DNA from: Phycisphaerae bacterium
GTDB lineage: Bacteria > Planctomycetota > Phycisphaerae > SM23-33
Length of the DNA: 64,000 nt
Direction of reading: 5' to 3'
Assembly (NCBI GenBank): GCA_030745875.1
Contig: JASLNT010000057.1
Coordinates: 1-64,000 of the forward strand
The notes beneath the pieces are model-generated. The model worked only from the letters and a program-made list of their open reading frames with translations, was not told the DNA's origin and searched no databases. The position numbers were made by a program, and so were the translations under genes. Positions 1 through 8,865 of this stretch are shown here, piece by piece (positions within the stretch are counted from its first letter, which is position 1; every line of letters begins with the position of its first letter).

Positions 1-361
1 ATCGTTGGCGGGTGATTTTCGACAATGTAGTGGGCGGAATGACTTTCAGCGCTACCTGCCGGTCCAGATCCTTCTGTCTGGCCAGATAGACAATTCCCAT
101 GCCCCCGCGTCCGATTTCCCGCTCGATTTCGTATTCTCCGACCAGCGTTCCGGATGCGAATCCGTGCGGCGCGGCTCCGACAGGTCCTTCCCGCCACAGC
201 AGGCTCAGTGTTTCCAGGTCGCGGTATCGTGAGCGGATCTCTTCGGCTCGGTTGGGGTGCTCATCCAGCAAGGCCTGCAGATCCGGTTCGCGTCCTGCGA
301 GTTGATCGGCGACAAGGCCCGCCAGCAGATCGTCTACAGAGATGTCATTTGAATCATTCAC
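1..361 (-). CDS. Ser/Thr protein kinase, N-terminal part (runs off window start)
   Basis: This is the first 120 residues of a Hanks-type serine/threonine kinase; the rest lies outside the window. About 75 residues of an N-terminal region rich in Glu, Asp and Leu precede the kinase fold. The fold opens with [20 protein letters not shown], which is subdomain I with the glycine-rich loop, followed by VALKVI, the subdomain II lysine. The frame has no ATG. It opens at GTG with an AGGGAA ribosome-binding stretch upstream. Kinases of this layout are abundant in planctomycetes, usually with C-terminal sensor repeats, but nothing here shows the sensor or the substrate. Confidence 0.85.
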   Translation of the reverse strand, partial: MNDSNDISVDDLLAGLVADQLAGREPDLQALLDEHPNRAEEIRSRYRDLETLSLLWREGPVGAAPHGFASGTLVGEYEIEREIGRGGMGIVYLARQKDLDRQVALKVIPPTTLSKITRQR

Positions 362-433
362 GGTCGTTTCCCTGGCGATTATAAACTATCGTCCTTATGA
401 GACGTGAATGTGTCAAGCATATCCGAGTTTGTG

Positions 434-455
434 CGATTATGCGGCGATTATGCGG
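434..455. repeat. 11-bp tandem duplication
   Basis: CGATTATGCGG occurs twice head to tail. It covers the stop codon of the secreted-protein gene read on the minus strand, so the duplication may have fixed or shifted that C-terminus. Confidence 0.6.
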
Positions 456-1452
456 AGACATAAAAACCCGCCGGTTGTCGCGCCACCACCCGTGGGGGGG
501 GGCGCCTACCCTTCGGTGGGGCCTGTACGGTGATGTACATTCCGGTGGTCTGGCCGGTCTTGAGGCTCCAACTCTGTCTGGGTTGACCTTTCACCACGCC
601 GGTGACGCTGATCGATGCGGTGTTGGGCTTGTCGGTTCCTTCGTTCAGCGCTCGGACCTGGAACTGATGTCTTCCGTTGGCCAGGTTCAGCGTGACCGTT
701 GAACCGGCTTTGGTGAGCTTGATCCGACGCAGGTACTTTCCGTTGAGGTACAGGTCCACGATGTCTCCGTCCTGTTTGGCGTGGTCCCACATCTTGACGA
801 TAACCTGGTGACGGTTTACAGTGATGTTCTTGAGGGGTTTGGGCGGCTTGGGCGATTGGGGTCTGGGCTGACCGCCCCGGCGCCACTGCTGCCACTGTGC
901 GAACAATTGCCAATTCACGTTTCCGGGGAAGAACTGCACATTCCACCAGTTTCCGCAGGCGGGCTTCCAGTTTCCGGTCGCACTCCAGGCTTTGTAGGTC
1001 TGGCGTCCGCGTCCGGCCATGTATCCGCTGATGATTCCCACGGTGTTGGCGGGAATGGTTCGGGGGTCCATTGCAAGTTCGCCCGCCGTGTCAGGGCGCC
1101 AGAACTTCGTTCGGTCAGCTCCGCCTCGCAGCGTCCAGTGCTGTCCCATCGTGCGGTAAATGTGATAGTTCATCATGAACAGTCCGTTCCGCATTTCGCC
1201 AGCCCAGAGCTGCATTACTCGGTTGTGTGCTAGCCAGACGCGGATGTAGTAACCGCCAGGGCTGGACCGGTCGACGACAACCGCATACGTGTGGCGCGAC
1301 TGGCCGAAAACGGCGGTTCCGGTGGTCATGATTCCGCCCATGGCGTTTGCCTGGGCTGTCGAGCCCAGCACCAGCGCCAACAGCGCCAGCACCAGCAGTT
1401 TACGGCCGCCGACTAGGCGGCTTGATGTCTGATTGTCTTGATTAGAGTTCAT
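448..1452 (-). CDS. Secreted protein of unknown function
   Basis: The protein has 334 residues and I do not recognise its family. Residues 15-36 form a Sec signal peptide (KLLVLALLALVLGSTAQANA), so it is exported. The mature part has a Trp/Tyr-rich N-terminal half with several short aromatic motifs, a Pro/Lys hinge near residue 200 (PKPPKPLKN), and a C-terminal half of alternating hydrophobic strands that looks like a beta-sandwich. The frame extends about 65 codons further upstream, but the start chosen here has AAAGGAAC at correct spacing and lies directly before the signal peptide. It is transcribed alone; the next gene upstream on this strand ends in a hairpin. Confidence 0.6.
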   Translation of the reverse strand: MNSNQDNQTSSRLVGGRKLLVLALLALVLGSTAQANAMGGIMTTGTAVFGQSRHTYAVVVDRSSPGGYYIRVWLAHNRVMQLWAGEMRNGLFMMNYHIYRTMGQHWTLRGGADRTKFWRPDTAGELAMDPRTIPANTVGIISGYMAGRGRQTYKAWSATGNWKPACGNWWNVQFFPGNVNWQLFAQWQQWRRGGQPRPQSPKPPKPLKNITVNRHQVIVKMWDHAKQDGDIVDLYLNGKYLRRIKLTKAGSTVTLNLANGRHQFQVRALNEGTDKPNTASISVTGVVKGQPRQSWSLKTGQTTGMYITVQAPPKGRRPPPRVVARQPAGFYVSA

Positions 1453-1676
1453 GTTCGTGTTCCTTTGCGTTTTGGGGTCTATCCGATTAGGTCCTTTGGT
1501 CTTGAGTTTCCGGGATTCTCGTGATCCACGGAACAAAGCGGGATCGGAGCGATAACCGAACGCAGAAAAGGTTCTTTGGCTCAAAAAACGACCCTGTGAC
1601 GAAATCGGGGTCGACCTTGGCGCAAAGCCAAATGGGAAACGGATCAAGTGGTGTTGTCGGGCCCGTGGGAGATCTG

Positions 1677-1744
1677 GAATAGTCTCGCTCTGGAGGCTCG
1701 CTTTGAATCACGGCGCCAGTGTTCTTCTTTCCTGGGGTCACCTG
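1677..1744 (-). pseudogene. Remnant of an rhlE 3' end
   Basis: Read on the minus strand, these 68 nt align with the last codons of the rhlE gene 2.2 kb away at roughly 80 percent identity by eye, with one missing base. Most differences are synonymous or Lys/Arg-conserving. Both copies share AAAGAAGAA and CACTGGCGCCG. No other helicase sequence surrounds it. It is therefore either a decayed paralogue reduced to its basic tail or a short duplicated segment. Confidence 0.6.
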
Positions 1745-1781
1745 CCTGAAATAAGGCCTACTGACAATTGCGCATAAACTA

Positions 1782-1814
1782 GCAGCCGTGGGTCCCAGAA
1801 GAACCCACGGCTGC
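1782..1814 (-). terminator. Hairpin after the anti-sigma-type gene
   Basis: A perfect 12-bp stem (GCAGCCGTGGGT with ACCCACGGCTGC) encloses a 9-nt loop, 21 nt beyond the stop codon of the upstream minus-strand gene. The following TAGTTTATG is only weakly T-rich, so termination is likely but the tract is not canonical. Confidence 0.65.
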
Positions 1815-1835
1815 ATTTCTTCTTAACGGATGAAA

Positions 1836-3104
1836 CTAGTTTGCCTTCTTGTTTGAATCCTGCGGCAGGTCCGTTTTCGACATTTGCTCAACGTGCAGGT
1901 CGCCGAACATGACAACGTACTTGTCCTTGTCTTCGGGCTTGTACCATAGAATGGCTGTGTCCTTGTCGCCGAATTTGACGCCCTTGCCCTGGTAGTGGAA
2001 CGTCTTATTGGACTGCATCAGCATCATGACGCTGATCAACCGCTGGGGATCCATCTTCCCCACCTTCGCCAACAGCAACTGACTTTCCTTGGACCGGTCG
2101 CCTGTATTCTCGATCTTCTGGACGTAAGTCCTGATGTCCGTAGAGATCAGTCCGGATTTGATGGTGTCGGGAAAGGCGCCGCCCCTGATTTGGGTCCACA
2201 GCTCGAGCACGCTCGTAAGATCCTCGACGCCGCCAGGCGCCATCGAAACGGTCCGCTGCGGTTGGATCTTATAGCCCTTGGGGGGCTCAACACTGAAAAG
2301 GTCGGGATCGACTTTCTCGACGAATTCGATGTCAGACAGAACGATCTTGGTCTTCGGATCTGTCGTCTCGACTTCCATTCTGATCGGAAGGGCGGTTTTG
2401 GCGTCGACCCAGATATCCATCACCATCTGGTCGTTTCTCACTTGGAATCCCTTGGCCTTGACGCCGTCAATCGTCTTGTCGCCAAGTTCCTTCTCGGCAT
2501 TTCGGATCATACGCTTGATTTGGGCAAGTTGATCTCTCTCCTTTACTATCTTGTCCCTCATGGCCTTGGGCATGTCCGTGAATTTGGTCTGCGTGGCAAG
2601 CTTCTGGTCTTTCACGAGGGTCAGTAGGATCCCCTTGTCGTGATTCATTATCATGACCATCTCCACCGTCTTCTCACCGGTCTTCACCACGGAGACATCC
2701 TGACGCACCAAGCCTCCGGTCGCCATCACCTGGCGCCCATGGACTTTCGTGCCGTCAGGCAACGTTGCAGCCGTTTTCACCTTCATGTACTTTGCCTGTT
2801 CTATGTGCTTCTGTACGTCAGCCCAGGCAATGGCGTCCTCGCCGCCGGACAACAACACAATTGCAACGCCTATCGCCCCTATCAGGCCCGCAGCCAGCGC
2901 ACTGGGCGCAAATTTCTTTATCTTCGCCATGATCAAATTCCTTTTGCTTATTCTCGACGACGACGCCGTTTCCAGGAATCGCCGCGTAGACTCTGTCTTG
3001 AGACCGGCCAGGAACGCCCTGTCCGGTTGAGACGCATCGTTGTCTGCTGTAGCAATCATCTCACTAAAGCGATCTTCTTCATCTTTTTGTGAATCACAGT
3101 TCAT
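1836..3104 (-). CDS. Membrane-anchored partner of the ECF sigma factor (putative anti-sigma factor)
   Basis: The protein has 422 residues. A charged cytoplasmic N-terminus of about 60 residues is followed by one membrane segment at about 68-86 (SALAAGLIGAIGVAIVLL). A long outer region follows whose middle (WADVQKHIEQAKYMKVKTAATL ... LPIRMEV ... DIEFVEKVDPDLFSVEPPKGY) resembles the LolA/LppX-like beta fold often fused to such proteins in planctomycetes. Its start overlaps the sigma-factor stop by 4 nt (ATGA), so the two are translationally coupled. Role inferred: it binds the sigma factor at the membrane until a signal arrives. No zinc-binding anti-sigma motif is visible, so assignment rests on gene order and topology. 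Confidence 0.7.
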   Translation of the reverse strand: MNCDSQKDEEDRFSEMIATADNDASQPDRAFLAGLKTESTRRFLETASSSRISKRNLIMAKIKKFAPSALAAGLIGAIGVAIVLLSGGEDAIAWADVQKHIEQAKYMKVKTAATLPDGTKVHGRQVMATGGLVRQDVSVVKTGEKTVEMVMIMNHDKGILLTLVKDQKLATQTKFTDMPKAMRDKIVKERDQLAQIKRMIRNAEKELGDKTIDGVKAKGFQVRNDQMVMDIWVDAKTALPIRMEVETTDPKTKIVLSDIEFVEKVDPDLFSVEPPKGYKIQPQRTVSMAPGGVEDLTSVLELWTQIRGGAFPDTIKSGLISTDIRTYVQKIENTGDRSKESQLLLAKVGKMDPQRLISVMMLMQSNKTFHYQGKGVKFGDKDTAILWYKPEDKDKYVVMFGDLHVEQMSKTDLPQDSNKKAN

Positions 3105-3703
3105 GATTTACTCCTTGTGAGTTCCGGCTGGTCGACCTTTGCGGAAAACACTTTGCGAAACGCCTGGCGTGCACGTAGTAGCCTCGCTCGTATGGCTCCG
3201 GCCGTGCCGCCGTATTGGACTGCGAGCTGCTCGGCCGATTGGTCCTCGATATACTTGCCCACCAGGAGCGCTCGATGCTCGTCGGAAATCTCAAGCAAAG
3301 CATCCCTGACCAGCATTGCGGTTTCCCAGGCTTCAAGGGCTCCGTCGGGAGCGTCCCCGCCGCCCGACAACCATTGTTTCGAGGCCTCGTTCATGCCATT
3401 CCACCAGCGTCTGGCGGACGATATCCGGCTGGCATGCCGCCGGAATCGTAACGAGACCTTGTTTCTGACGATGCCCGACAGCCAGTTCCATAGCGAACCG
3501 CGCTTGGGATCGAACCGTGAAGCAGATTCCGCGGCGGCCATGAAAACTTCCTGCACGATGTCGGCTGTCTCGTGGGAATCTCCGCCCAGAAGACGGGCTG
3601 CCGCACGCCATACTCTTTCGGCGTACAGGTCGTACAGTGAAGACCACGCCTCCGGGCAACCGCGTCGCAGCCCTTTGACGATCTTATCTTCTGACTCGTT
3701 CAT
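3101..3703 (-). CDS. ECF-family RNA polymerase sigma factor
   Basis: The protein has 200 residues, the usual ECF size. Region 2 holds the core-binding and -10-binding helices (SLYDLYAERVWRAAARLLG, then ADIVQEVFMAA). Region 4 follows with LLEISDEHRALLVGKYIEDQ and a helix-turn-helix (SAEQLAVQYGGTAGAIRARL). AAAGG sits 7 nt before the ATG. It is the first gene of a two-gene unit with the membrane protein downstream, which suggests extracytoplasmic sensing and autoregulation. I could not identify its own promoter with confidence in the 186 nt upstream. Confidence 0.9.
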   Translation of the reverse strand: MNESEDKIVKGLRRGCPEAWSSLYDLYAERVWRAAARLLGGDSHETADIVQEVFMAAAESASRFDPKRGSLWNWLSGIVRNKVSLRFRRHASRISSARRWWNGMNEASKQWLSGGGDAPDGALEAWETAMLVRDALLEISDEHRALLVGKYIEDQSAEQLAVQYGGTAGAIRARLLRARQAFRKVFSAKVDQPELTRSKS

Positions 3704-3889
3704 AAATGCGCCTTTCCATGAACCCGGGTGATGGCCTTACGCATATATATTTGCGCAGAGACGCCCGGCGTTACGCGGAAAATACAAAAGAAAGCCAAAG
3801 TGATTTGTCTTAGCCCCATTGTCGCAGATTGCAGCCAGGCTTCAACCGTTAGTGACCGAACGCCGGTTGAGGAAACTCAACTTCGTTCT

Positions 3890-5125
3890 CTAGAATCGTC
3901 GCGGTCTGGATGCTCTTTTCGAGTCGCGGCGCCAGTGTTTCTTCTTTTTTGGCGTCGCCTGGTTGTCCATTTGCGACTTTCTGGGCAGGGGCGAGGGGAA
4001 TGGGTGTTCGGTGATGATGTCAATTGGTTCATCCAGGAGTTCTTCGACGGCGCTCAGCAGGTAGCGCTCTTCGACCCCGCAGAACGACCAGGCGATTCCC
4101 TGCGTTCCGGCGCGTCCGGTCCGACCGATGCGGTGGACGTAGACTTCAGCTTCGTTTGGCATGTCGTAGTTAATAACGTGCGTGATGCTGTCGATATCGA
4201 TCCCGCGTGCGGCGATATCGCTGGCCACGAGCACGGGTGTCTTGCCCTTCTTGAACCTCGCCAGAGCCCGTTCTCTGGCGCCCTGTGTTTTATCTGAGTG
4301 AATGGAGTCGGCTCTGACGCCCGCACGTTTCAGGTGATCTGTCACCTTGTCGGCTCCGCGTTTGGTTCTGGTGAATATCAGCACGCGCGTGGCGTCCTCC
4401 CCAGCCAGCAGATGTTCCAGCAGCGCTTGCTTATCGTGCCACTCGACCAGATATACCGATTGCGTGACAGTGTCGGCTGCGGGTTTTTCCGGCGAGACTC
4501 GCACCTCAACCGGATCGTTCAGCAGCGAATCGGCCAGGCCCTGGATCGCCGACGGCATGGTGGCGGAAAACAGCAGCGTCTGTCTTTTCTCGGGTATCTC
4601 TGCGATGACGCGTCGGATATCAATGATGAAGCCCATGTCGAGCATGCGGTCGGCTTCGTCGAGAACAAAGACTTCGAGGTTTTGGAGTTTGATGAGTTTC
4701 TGGCCCATCAGGTCAAGCAGTCTTCCCGGAGTCGCCACCAGTATGTCGACGCCTTTTCTAAGCGCCTGTGCTTGCGGACCTTGACGCACACCGCCGAAAA
4801 CCACCGTGTGCCTCAGTCGTGTGTGGGCTCCGTAGGCGCTGAAACTATCTGAGATTTGCGAAGCCAGCTCGCGGGTCGGTGTGATAATAAGCGCGCGAAT
4901 GGGTCTTACGCCCTTGCCTTTGTGCTGATTAGCGTGGAAACGCTGGAGAATAGGAAGTGCGAACGCTGCGGTCTTTCCCGTCCCCGTCTGGGCGCATCCG
5001 AGCAGATCTTTCCCTTCCAGCAGGGGCGGTATCGCCTGGACCTGAATAGGCGTCGGCGTGGTGTAGCCTTCTTCGGCGACTGCGCAGAGTAGCGGCTCTA
5101 TCAGGCCTAAGTCGTTGAAAAGCAT
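3890..5125 (-). CDS. rhlE: DEAD-box RNA helicase, RhlE type
   Basis: This is an ATP-dependent RNA helicase of 411 residues. All core motifs are present in order: Q motif ([11 protein letters not shown]), motif I (AQTGTGKT), PTRELA, VATPGRL, DEAD, SAT, and the C-terminal RecA lobe ending in [10 protein letters not shown]. The tail after about residue 380 is short and strongly basic ([20 protein letters not shown]), as in RhlE/RNA-chaperone helicases. The frame continues 30 codons upstream, but MLFNDLGL is the typical family start. Likely roles are ribosome assembly or mRNA turnover. The basic tail resembles both the small protein upstream and the fragment at 1.7 kb. Confidence 0.92.
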   Translation of the reverse strand: MLFNDLGLIEPLLCAVAEEGYTTPTPIQVQAIPPLLEGKDLLGCAQTGTGKTAAFALPILQRFHANQHKGKGVRPIRALIITPTRELASQISDSFSAYGAHTRLRHTVVFGGVRQGPQAQALRKGVDILVATPGRLLDLMGQKLIKLQNLEVFVLDEADRMLDMGFIIDIRRVIAEIPEKRQTLLFSATMPSAIQGLADSLLNDPVEVRVSPEKPAADTVTQSVYLVEWHDKQALLEHLLAGEDATRVLIFTRTKRGADKVTDHLKRAGVRADSIHSDKTQGARERALARFKKGKTPVLVASDIAARGIDIDSITHVINYDMPNEAEVYVHRIGRTGRAGTQGIAWSFCGVEERYLLSAVEELLDEPIDIITEHPFPSPLPRKSQMDNQATPKKKKHWRRDSKRASRPRRF

Positions 5126-5344
5126 TAAACTGGATACTCTCTTGCTCTGGTTTCCCGAAGCCGACCGGAGCGCCTTGGCGCTGGTCGGAGTTCGGCGAAA
5201 ATCTACAACAACCACTTGATCGCAAGTCGTATCGACATTCCCTCATCGTTGCGTGGAGTTACCGATGGGGGCTCAGGCAGACCGGTCGGTGGGTTTGTGC
5301 TGACCGTGGGTCTAGGAGAAATCAGCAGACCTGGGGGAGATTAC

Positions 5345-5500
5345 TCACTTGGCCGTTCCGTTCGCAGCCCTTCTGGCCGCCTTCGCTTCAGCAAGAACAG
5401 CCTTGCGTGCGCGTTCGCGGGCCTTACGGCGTGCGTTTTTTCGGCGGGTCGTCGCCTGGTTTTCCATTCTCTGGTCGAGTCGGGTTCGTCGCCTTCCCAT
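5345..5500 (-). CDS. Small highly basic protein (51 aa)
   Basis: This is a short gene with AAAGGG 7 nt before its ATG. The product starts MGRRRTRLDQRMENQATTRR and continues as Arg/Lys/Ala-rich helix to a TGA; about a third of residues are Arg or Lys. It should bind nucleic acid or the ribosome. Its MENQAT segment is nearly identical, also at DNA level, to MDNQAT in the tail of the RhlE helicase encoded 220 nt downstream on the same strand. It may be co-transcribed with rhlE. I know no named family for it. Confidence 0.6.
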   Translation of the reverse strand: MGRRRTRLDQRMENQATTRRKNARRKARERARKAVLAEAKAARRAANGTAK

Positions 5501-5666
5501 CGTCAATCCCTTTCGGCTTGGGGTTGTTGTCTATCTTACTGTTATTATGTCGAGCCGAGTATCATACACTGATGCGGGCGAGCCTGCAATACCTATTTGC
5601 ACAAATCGGTTGGCGGGCGCTGCGATCACCGGTGGCGGATGCGATATGTAGCTTTCAGGAAATATG

Positions 5667-5695
5667 TTGCTGAATTCCGACTAATAACGTACTAT
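5667..5695 (+). promoter_or_regulatory. Putative promoter of the response-regulator gene
   Basis: TTGCTG and TACTAT are separated by 17 nt, about 95 nt before the start codon. TACTAT is also the -10 proposed for rex in this window. The match is moderate. Confidence 0.4.
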
Positions 5696-5789
5696 AGAAT
5701 CTGGGTATGGGGTTGATGACGTTAGTTGTGTTTTGTATTAGCGTTGGGGCTGTATTGCATGGAACGCTGAATTGTCGCGGGGAGCTACG

Positions 5790-6473
5790 ATGGCAAAAAA
5801 TGAATCGCACGAACGACAGAACGGAGAGGCCTCTCTAACGGTCACAGTCTATCTGGCTGACGACCATGCGATGGTCCGCGAGGGGCTGGCGTCCCTATTG
5901 TCAAGGGATGACGGTAAGTTCTCGATAATCGGACAGAGCGGGGACGGTCTGTCTGTGCTACCGGACGTCAAACGCCTCCGCCCTGACGTAGTGGTGCTCG
6001 ATATCACCATGCCCGGACTGAACGGGCTGGACGTCTGTCGCGATATCGTCAAACGATGTTCGGGTACAAACGTTCTTATCCTGAGCATGCACAGCGACGT
6101 TCAGTTCATTACGCGCGCAATTGAATATGGCGCAGTAGGTTATCTTCTGAAGGAATCGGCTACAACGCAGTTGCACGAGGCTGTTTCCGCTGTGGCGCGG
6201 GGCGAACTGTACCTCGGGCCGGGCATACCGCGTAACATCCTGGAACAGGTCACCAAGAGTCACGAGGATCCTTACGAACGTCTGACCACTAGGGAGCGTC
6301 AAGTTTTTCAACTGATCGCCGAGGGCAAAACAAACCGTAACATCGCGGAGAAACTGGACTTATCTGTAAAAACTGTCGATACCCATCGCATGCGTTTAAT
6401 GAATAAACTTGATATTCATGACCAGATTTCTCTGGTAAAATATGCATTACGCAAAGGAATTGTTACAATTTAA
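5790..6473 (+). CDS. LuxR/NarL-family two-component response regulator
   Basis: The protein has 227 residues. The receiver domain (about 17-135) has the acidic pair in VYLADDHAMVREG, the phospho-acceptor Asp in DVVVLDITMPG and the switch Lys in GYLLKES. The C-terminal HTH (about 160-222) is LTTRERQVFQLIAEG ... NIAEKLDLSVKTVDTH, the standard LuxR-type DNA-binding unit. GGGGAG stands 5 nt before the ATG; an in-frame TTG 18 nt upstream is less likely. No histidine kinase is adjacent, so the partner is encoded elsewhere. The following gene encodes a c-di-GMP enzyme in the same direction, a possible but unproven target. Confidence 0.9.
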   Translation: MAKNESHERQNGEASLTVTVYLADDHAMVREGLASLLSRDDGKFSIIGQSGDGLSVLPDVKRLRPDVVVLDITMPGLNGLDVCRDIVKRCSGTNVLILSMHSDVQFITRAIEYGAVGYLLKESATTQLHEAVSAVARGELYLGPGIPRNILEQVTKSHEDPYERLTTRERQVFQLIAEGKTNRNIAEKLDLSVKTVDTHRMRLMNKLDIHDQISLVKYALRKGIVTI

Positions 6474-6627
6474 GTAGGCAGAGGCGCTTGAGGCGGGGCG
6501 AGTGCATGAGAAGCACCGAACTTACACGTAAAGCCGGCCGACTTTGATGCCGATAGTGTTATTGGGTCGCTTCGTTCGATTGTGGAGGTCGGCCTGTCTA
6601 GTTCTGCGTTGTGCAAAAGGCTTACGA

Positions 6628-8865
6628 ATGAAATTTACCTCACCGACTATCCTCTTATTGCTGGCGGCGGTTGCTACAGCAGGCATATTCTTTACAGACG
6701 CATTGTACTTGCGTCCGCGCGTCTTCGAGCAGGAGCGCGCCGCCATGCAGAGTGAGGCCAGTCAGACGAAATCTCAGGTAATGCTCGCGTTGGCCGCCAG
6801 GCAGAATACGCTCAATCAGGTGGCTGCGGCGATGGCGAGCTGCGCCGAAAGCAGCGGTATTCTTGCAGAAGGCCCGGACTCGGATAATCGTTTTGCTCTC
6901 TGGGCTCGCGGTGCGGTAAGCGAATCCGGTCTCGATATGGTCTGGTTGATGGATTCGAAAAGGAACATAACTTCCAGCTGGTCGCGTCCGGGCAATTCGC
7001 TGGTTCCCAAGGAAGCTCCGTCGGTTCCCAAGGATGTTTCGATGGGACTGCTGGACCTGCCCGTATGCGGTCCGGTCATATTCGCCAGGCACCTCTTGCC
7101 CAAGGATCCGCAGAATCGTGAGCTTTGGGTCGTAACTTTGATTGGGGCTTCGGTTCGAACGAGTCTCTGGAACACCAGCGGAGGGGAACTGTCGCTGGTG
7201 AAGTGGCAAGGCGCTCTTCTGGCCAATCCGGAAGCGGTGCCCATAGACGCCAGCTCACATTGGGTCGCCTCAAAAAACCGGTTGTCGGTGAGTTGGTTGG
7301 TGCGTAATCCGGAAGGCGACATAATAGCTTTCTTCCGCGCCAGCCAGCCGGTTCCGTACATTCATCTCCAGGCGGTTTCGGCGCGCAGGATGGTGCTGAT
7401 CGTACTGTCAATGTCGATGAGTCTGGCCGGTCTGGTGATCGTCGGGGCGCACATACTTATCACCGGACCCGTGGTCCGCCTGCTTAGACGCCTGCAGGAC
7501 GTAGACCAGCTCGAGAGCGACTCGACAGACAACCTTACGCGAGGTTTGCACGGTGAACCGCTCATGCTCGCTAAGAAACTGCAGGGAGCGTTCCGGGATC
7601 TGGCGCATATCTCCAAGACCGACGAACTTACCGGGCTGGCGAACCGAAGGCATTTCGAGGAAGTTCTGAACGCTTTCTTCCACCAGGCTATTCGATATCG
7701 GCGCCCGTTGTCGCTGGTGATAATTGATGTGGACTTCTTCAAAGCCATAAACGACGCCGGCGGACACCTTCTTGGCGACGAACTGCTCAAGACTGTTTCG
7801 CGATCGATACTCCATGCATGCCGACAAGCCGACCTGCCGGCGAGAATCGGAGGCGATGAGTTCGCAATACTCCTGCCTGAAACCACGGCTCCCGACGCGG
7901 CGGCGGTCGCCGAGCGTATCCGGCGCCTTCTGAAAACCGAAACCACCAGTTCCGAAGAACTTCAGTTGAACGTGACGCTCTCAATCGGTGTAGCTGACAT
8001 AGCCTCCAAAGACATCAAGGCGCACGCAGATCTTGTAAATCGCGCCGATAAGGCGCTGTACACCGCCAAGGAACGCGGGCGGAACTGCATAGTTGAATTC
8101 GACGCCATTACAGGCGAGCCCAAATCGCTGTCGGGGAACGGCGCCAGCAGGGACACCCTCCAGAAGAAACTCGCCGGGCTCGACTCCCGATTCAAGGATG
8201 TCTTCCTCCAGGCGGTTCAGGAAATCGTCGATCTGATCGAGCAGCGCGATCACTACATGCGGGATCACGTGCATAAAGTCCAGCGGTATGTTGTGCTGAT
8301 TTCTCGAGAGATGGGTCTGCCTGACGCTCTTATTCAGCGTTTGGAGATATCGGCGATGATGCACGATATCGGAATGCTGTCTTTGCCCGACTCCGTACTG
8401 CTCTGCCCGGATGAACTCACCCCCGAGCAAGTCCAGGCCATGCAGTCCCACCCGCTTCAGGCGGTGCAGATGATGCAGGGCATGGAGTTCCTCGAGCAGG
8501 AGATTCCCGCAGTTAGATCGCACCACGAGTACTTTGACGGTACGGGATACCCTGATGGTCTGGCTGGTGCGGCGATTCCGCTGACGGCCAGGATTCTGGC
8601 GGTGGCCGATTCGTTCGATGCGATAACGTCGCCCCGAACATTCCGCGGCGCCAAGAGTACGTCGGAAGCTCTGGATGAGATCCGCAAAGGATCGGGCACG
8701 CAATTTGACCCTGCTGTTGTCGCCGCATTTCTCAAAGTGGCTGAGCAGCTTGGAGATCGGCTCGTGATAGCACCGCGTGACGAGGCTTCCCCCAGCCCGA
8801 ATCTCAGGTTTGAATCCGACCCGACCGGTCCGTCTGAAGTCGTGCATACTGTTCACGACGTCTGA
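6628..8865 (+). CDS. Membrane sensor with GGDEF and HD-GYP domains
   Basis: The protein has 745 residues. Two membrane segments (about 7-28 and 257-281) bracket a roughly 230-residue periplasmic sensor region resembling CHASE4-type domains. A GGDEF domain follows (about 340-500), with intact RIGGDEF and the RxxD inhibitory site (RQAD) five residues before it. The C-terminal HD-GYP phosphodiesterase (about 530-715) keeps MMHDIGML and HHEYFDGTGYP. It can in principle both make and degrade cyclic di-GMP. AAAAGG lies 8 nt before the ATG. The 3' end overlaps the converging helicase gene by 13 nt. Confidence 0.92.
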   Translation: MKFTSPTILLLLAAVATAGIFFTDALYLRPRVFEQERAAMQSEASQTKSQVMLALAARQNTLNQVAAAMASCAESSGILAEGPDSDNRFALWARGAVSESGLDMVWLMDSKRNITSSWSRPGNSLVPKEAPSVPKDVSMGLLDLPVCGPVIFARHLLPKDPQNRELWVVTLIGASVRTSLWNTSGGELSLVKWQGALLANPEAVPIDASSHWVASKNRLSVSWLVRNPEGDIIAFFRASQPVPYIHLQAVSARRMVLIVLSMSMSLAGLVIVGAHILITGPVVRLLRRLQDVDQLESDSTDNLTRGLHGEPLMLAKKLQGAFRDLAHISKTDELTGLANRRHFEEVLNAFFHQAIRYRRPLSLVIIDVDFFKAINDAGGHLLGDELLKTVSRSILHACRQADLPARIGGDEFAILLPETTAPDAAAVAERIRRLLKTETTSSEELQLNVTLSIGVADIASKDIKAHADLVNRADKALYTAKERGRNCIVEFDAITGEPKSLSGNGASRDTLQKKLAGLDSRFKDVFLQAVQEIVDLIEQRDHYMRDHVHKVQRYVVLISREMGLPDALIQRLEISAMMHDIGMLSLPDSVLLCPDELTPEQVQAMQSHPLQAVQMMQGMEFLEQEIPAVRSHHEYFDGTGYPDGLAGAAIPLTARILAVADSFDAITSPRTFRGAKSTSEALDEIRKGSGTQFDPAVVAAFLKVAEQLGDRLVIAPRDEASPSPNLRFESDPTGPSEVVHTVHDV

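Noticed and set aside
5216..5651. Plus-strand reading frames of 88-118 codons in this region
   Set aside because: They are the complement of the small basic gene and its promoter region, have poor start sites and no recognisable domain.
6474..6627. Cyclic di-GMP riboswitch before the GGDEF/HD-GYP gene
   Set aside because: A GTGC/GCAC hairpin is present, but the conserved GEMM core was not found.
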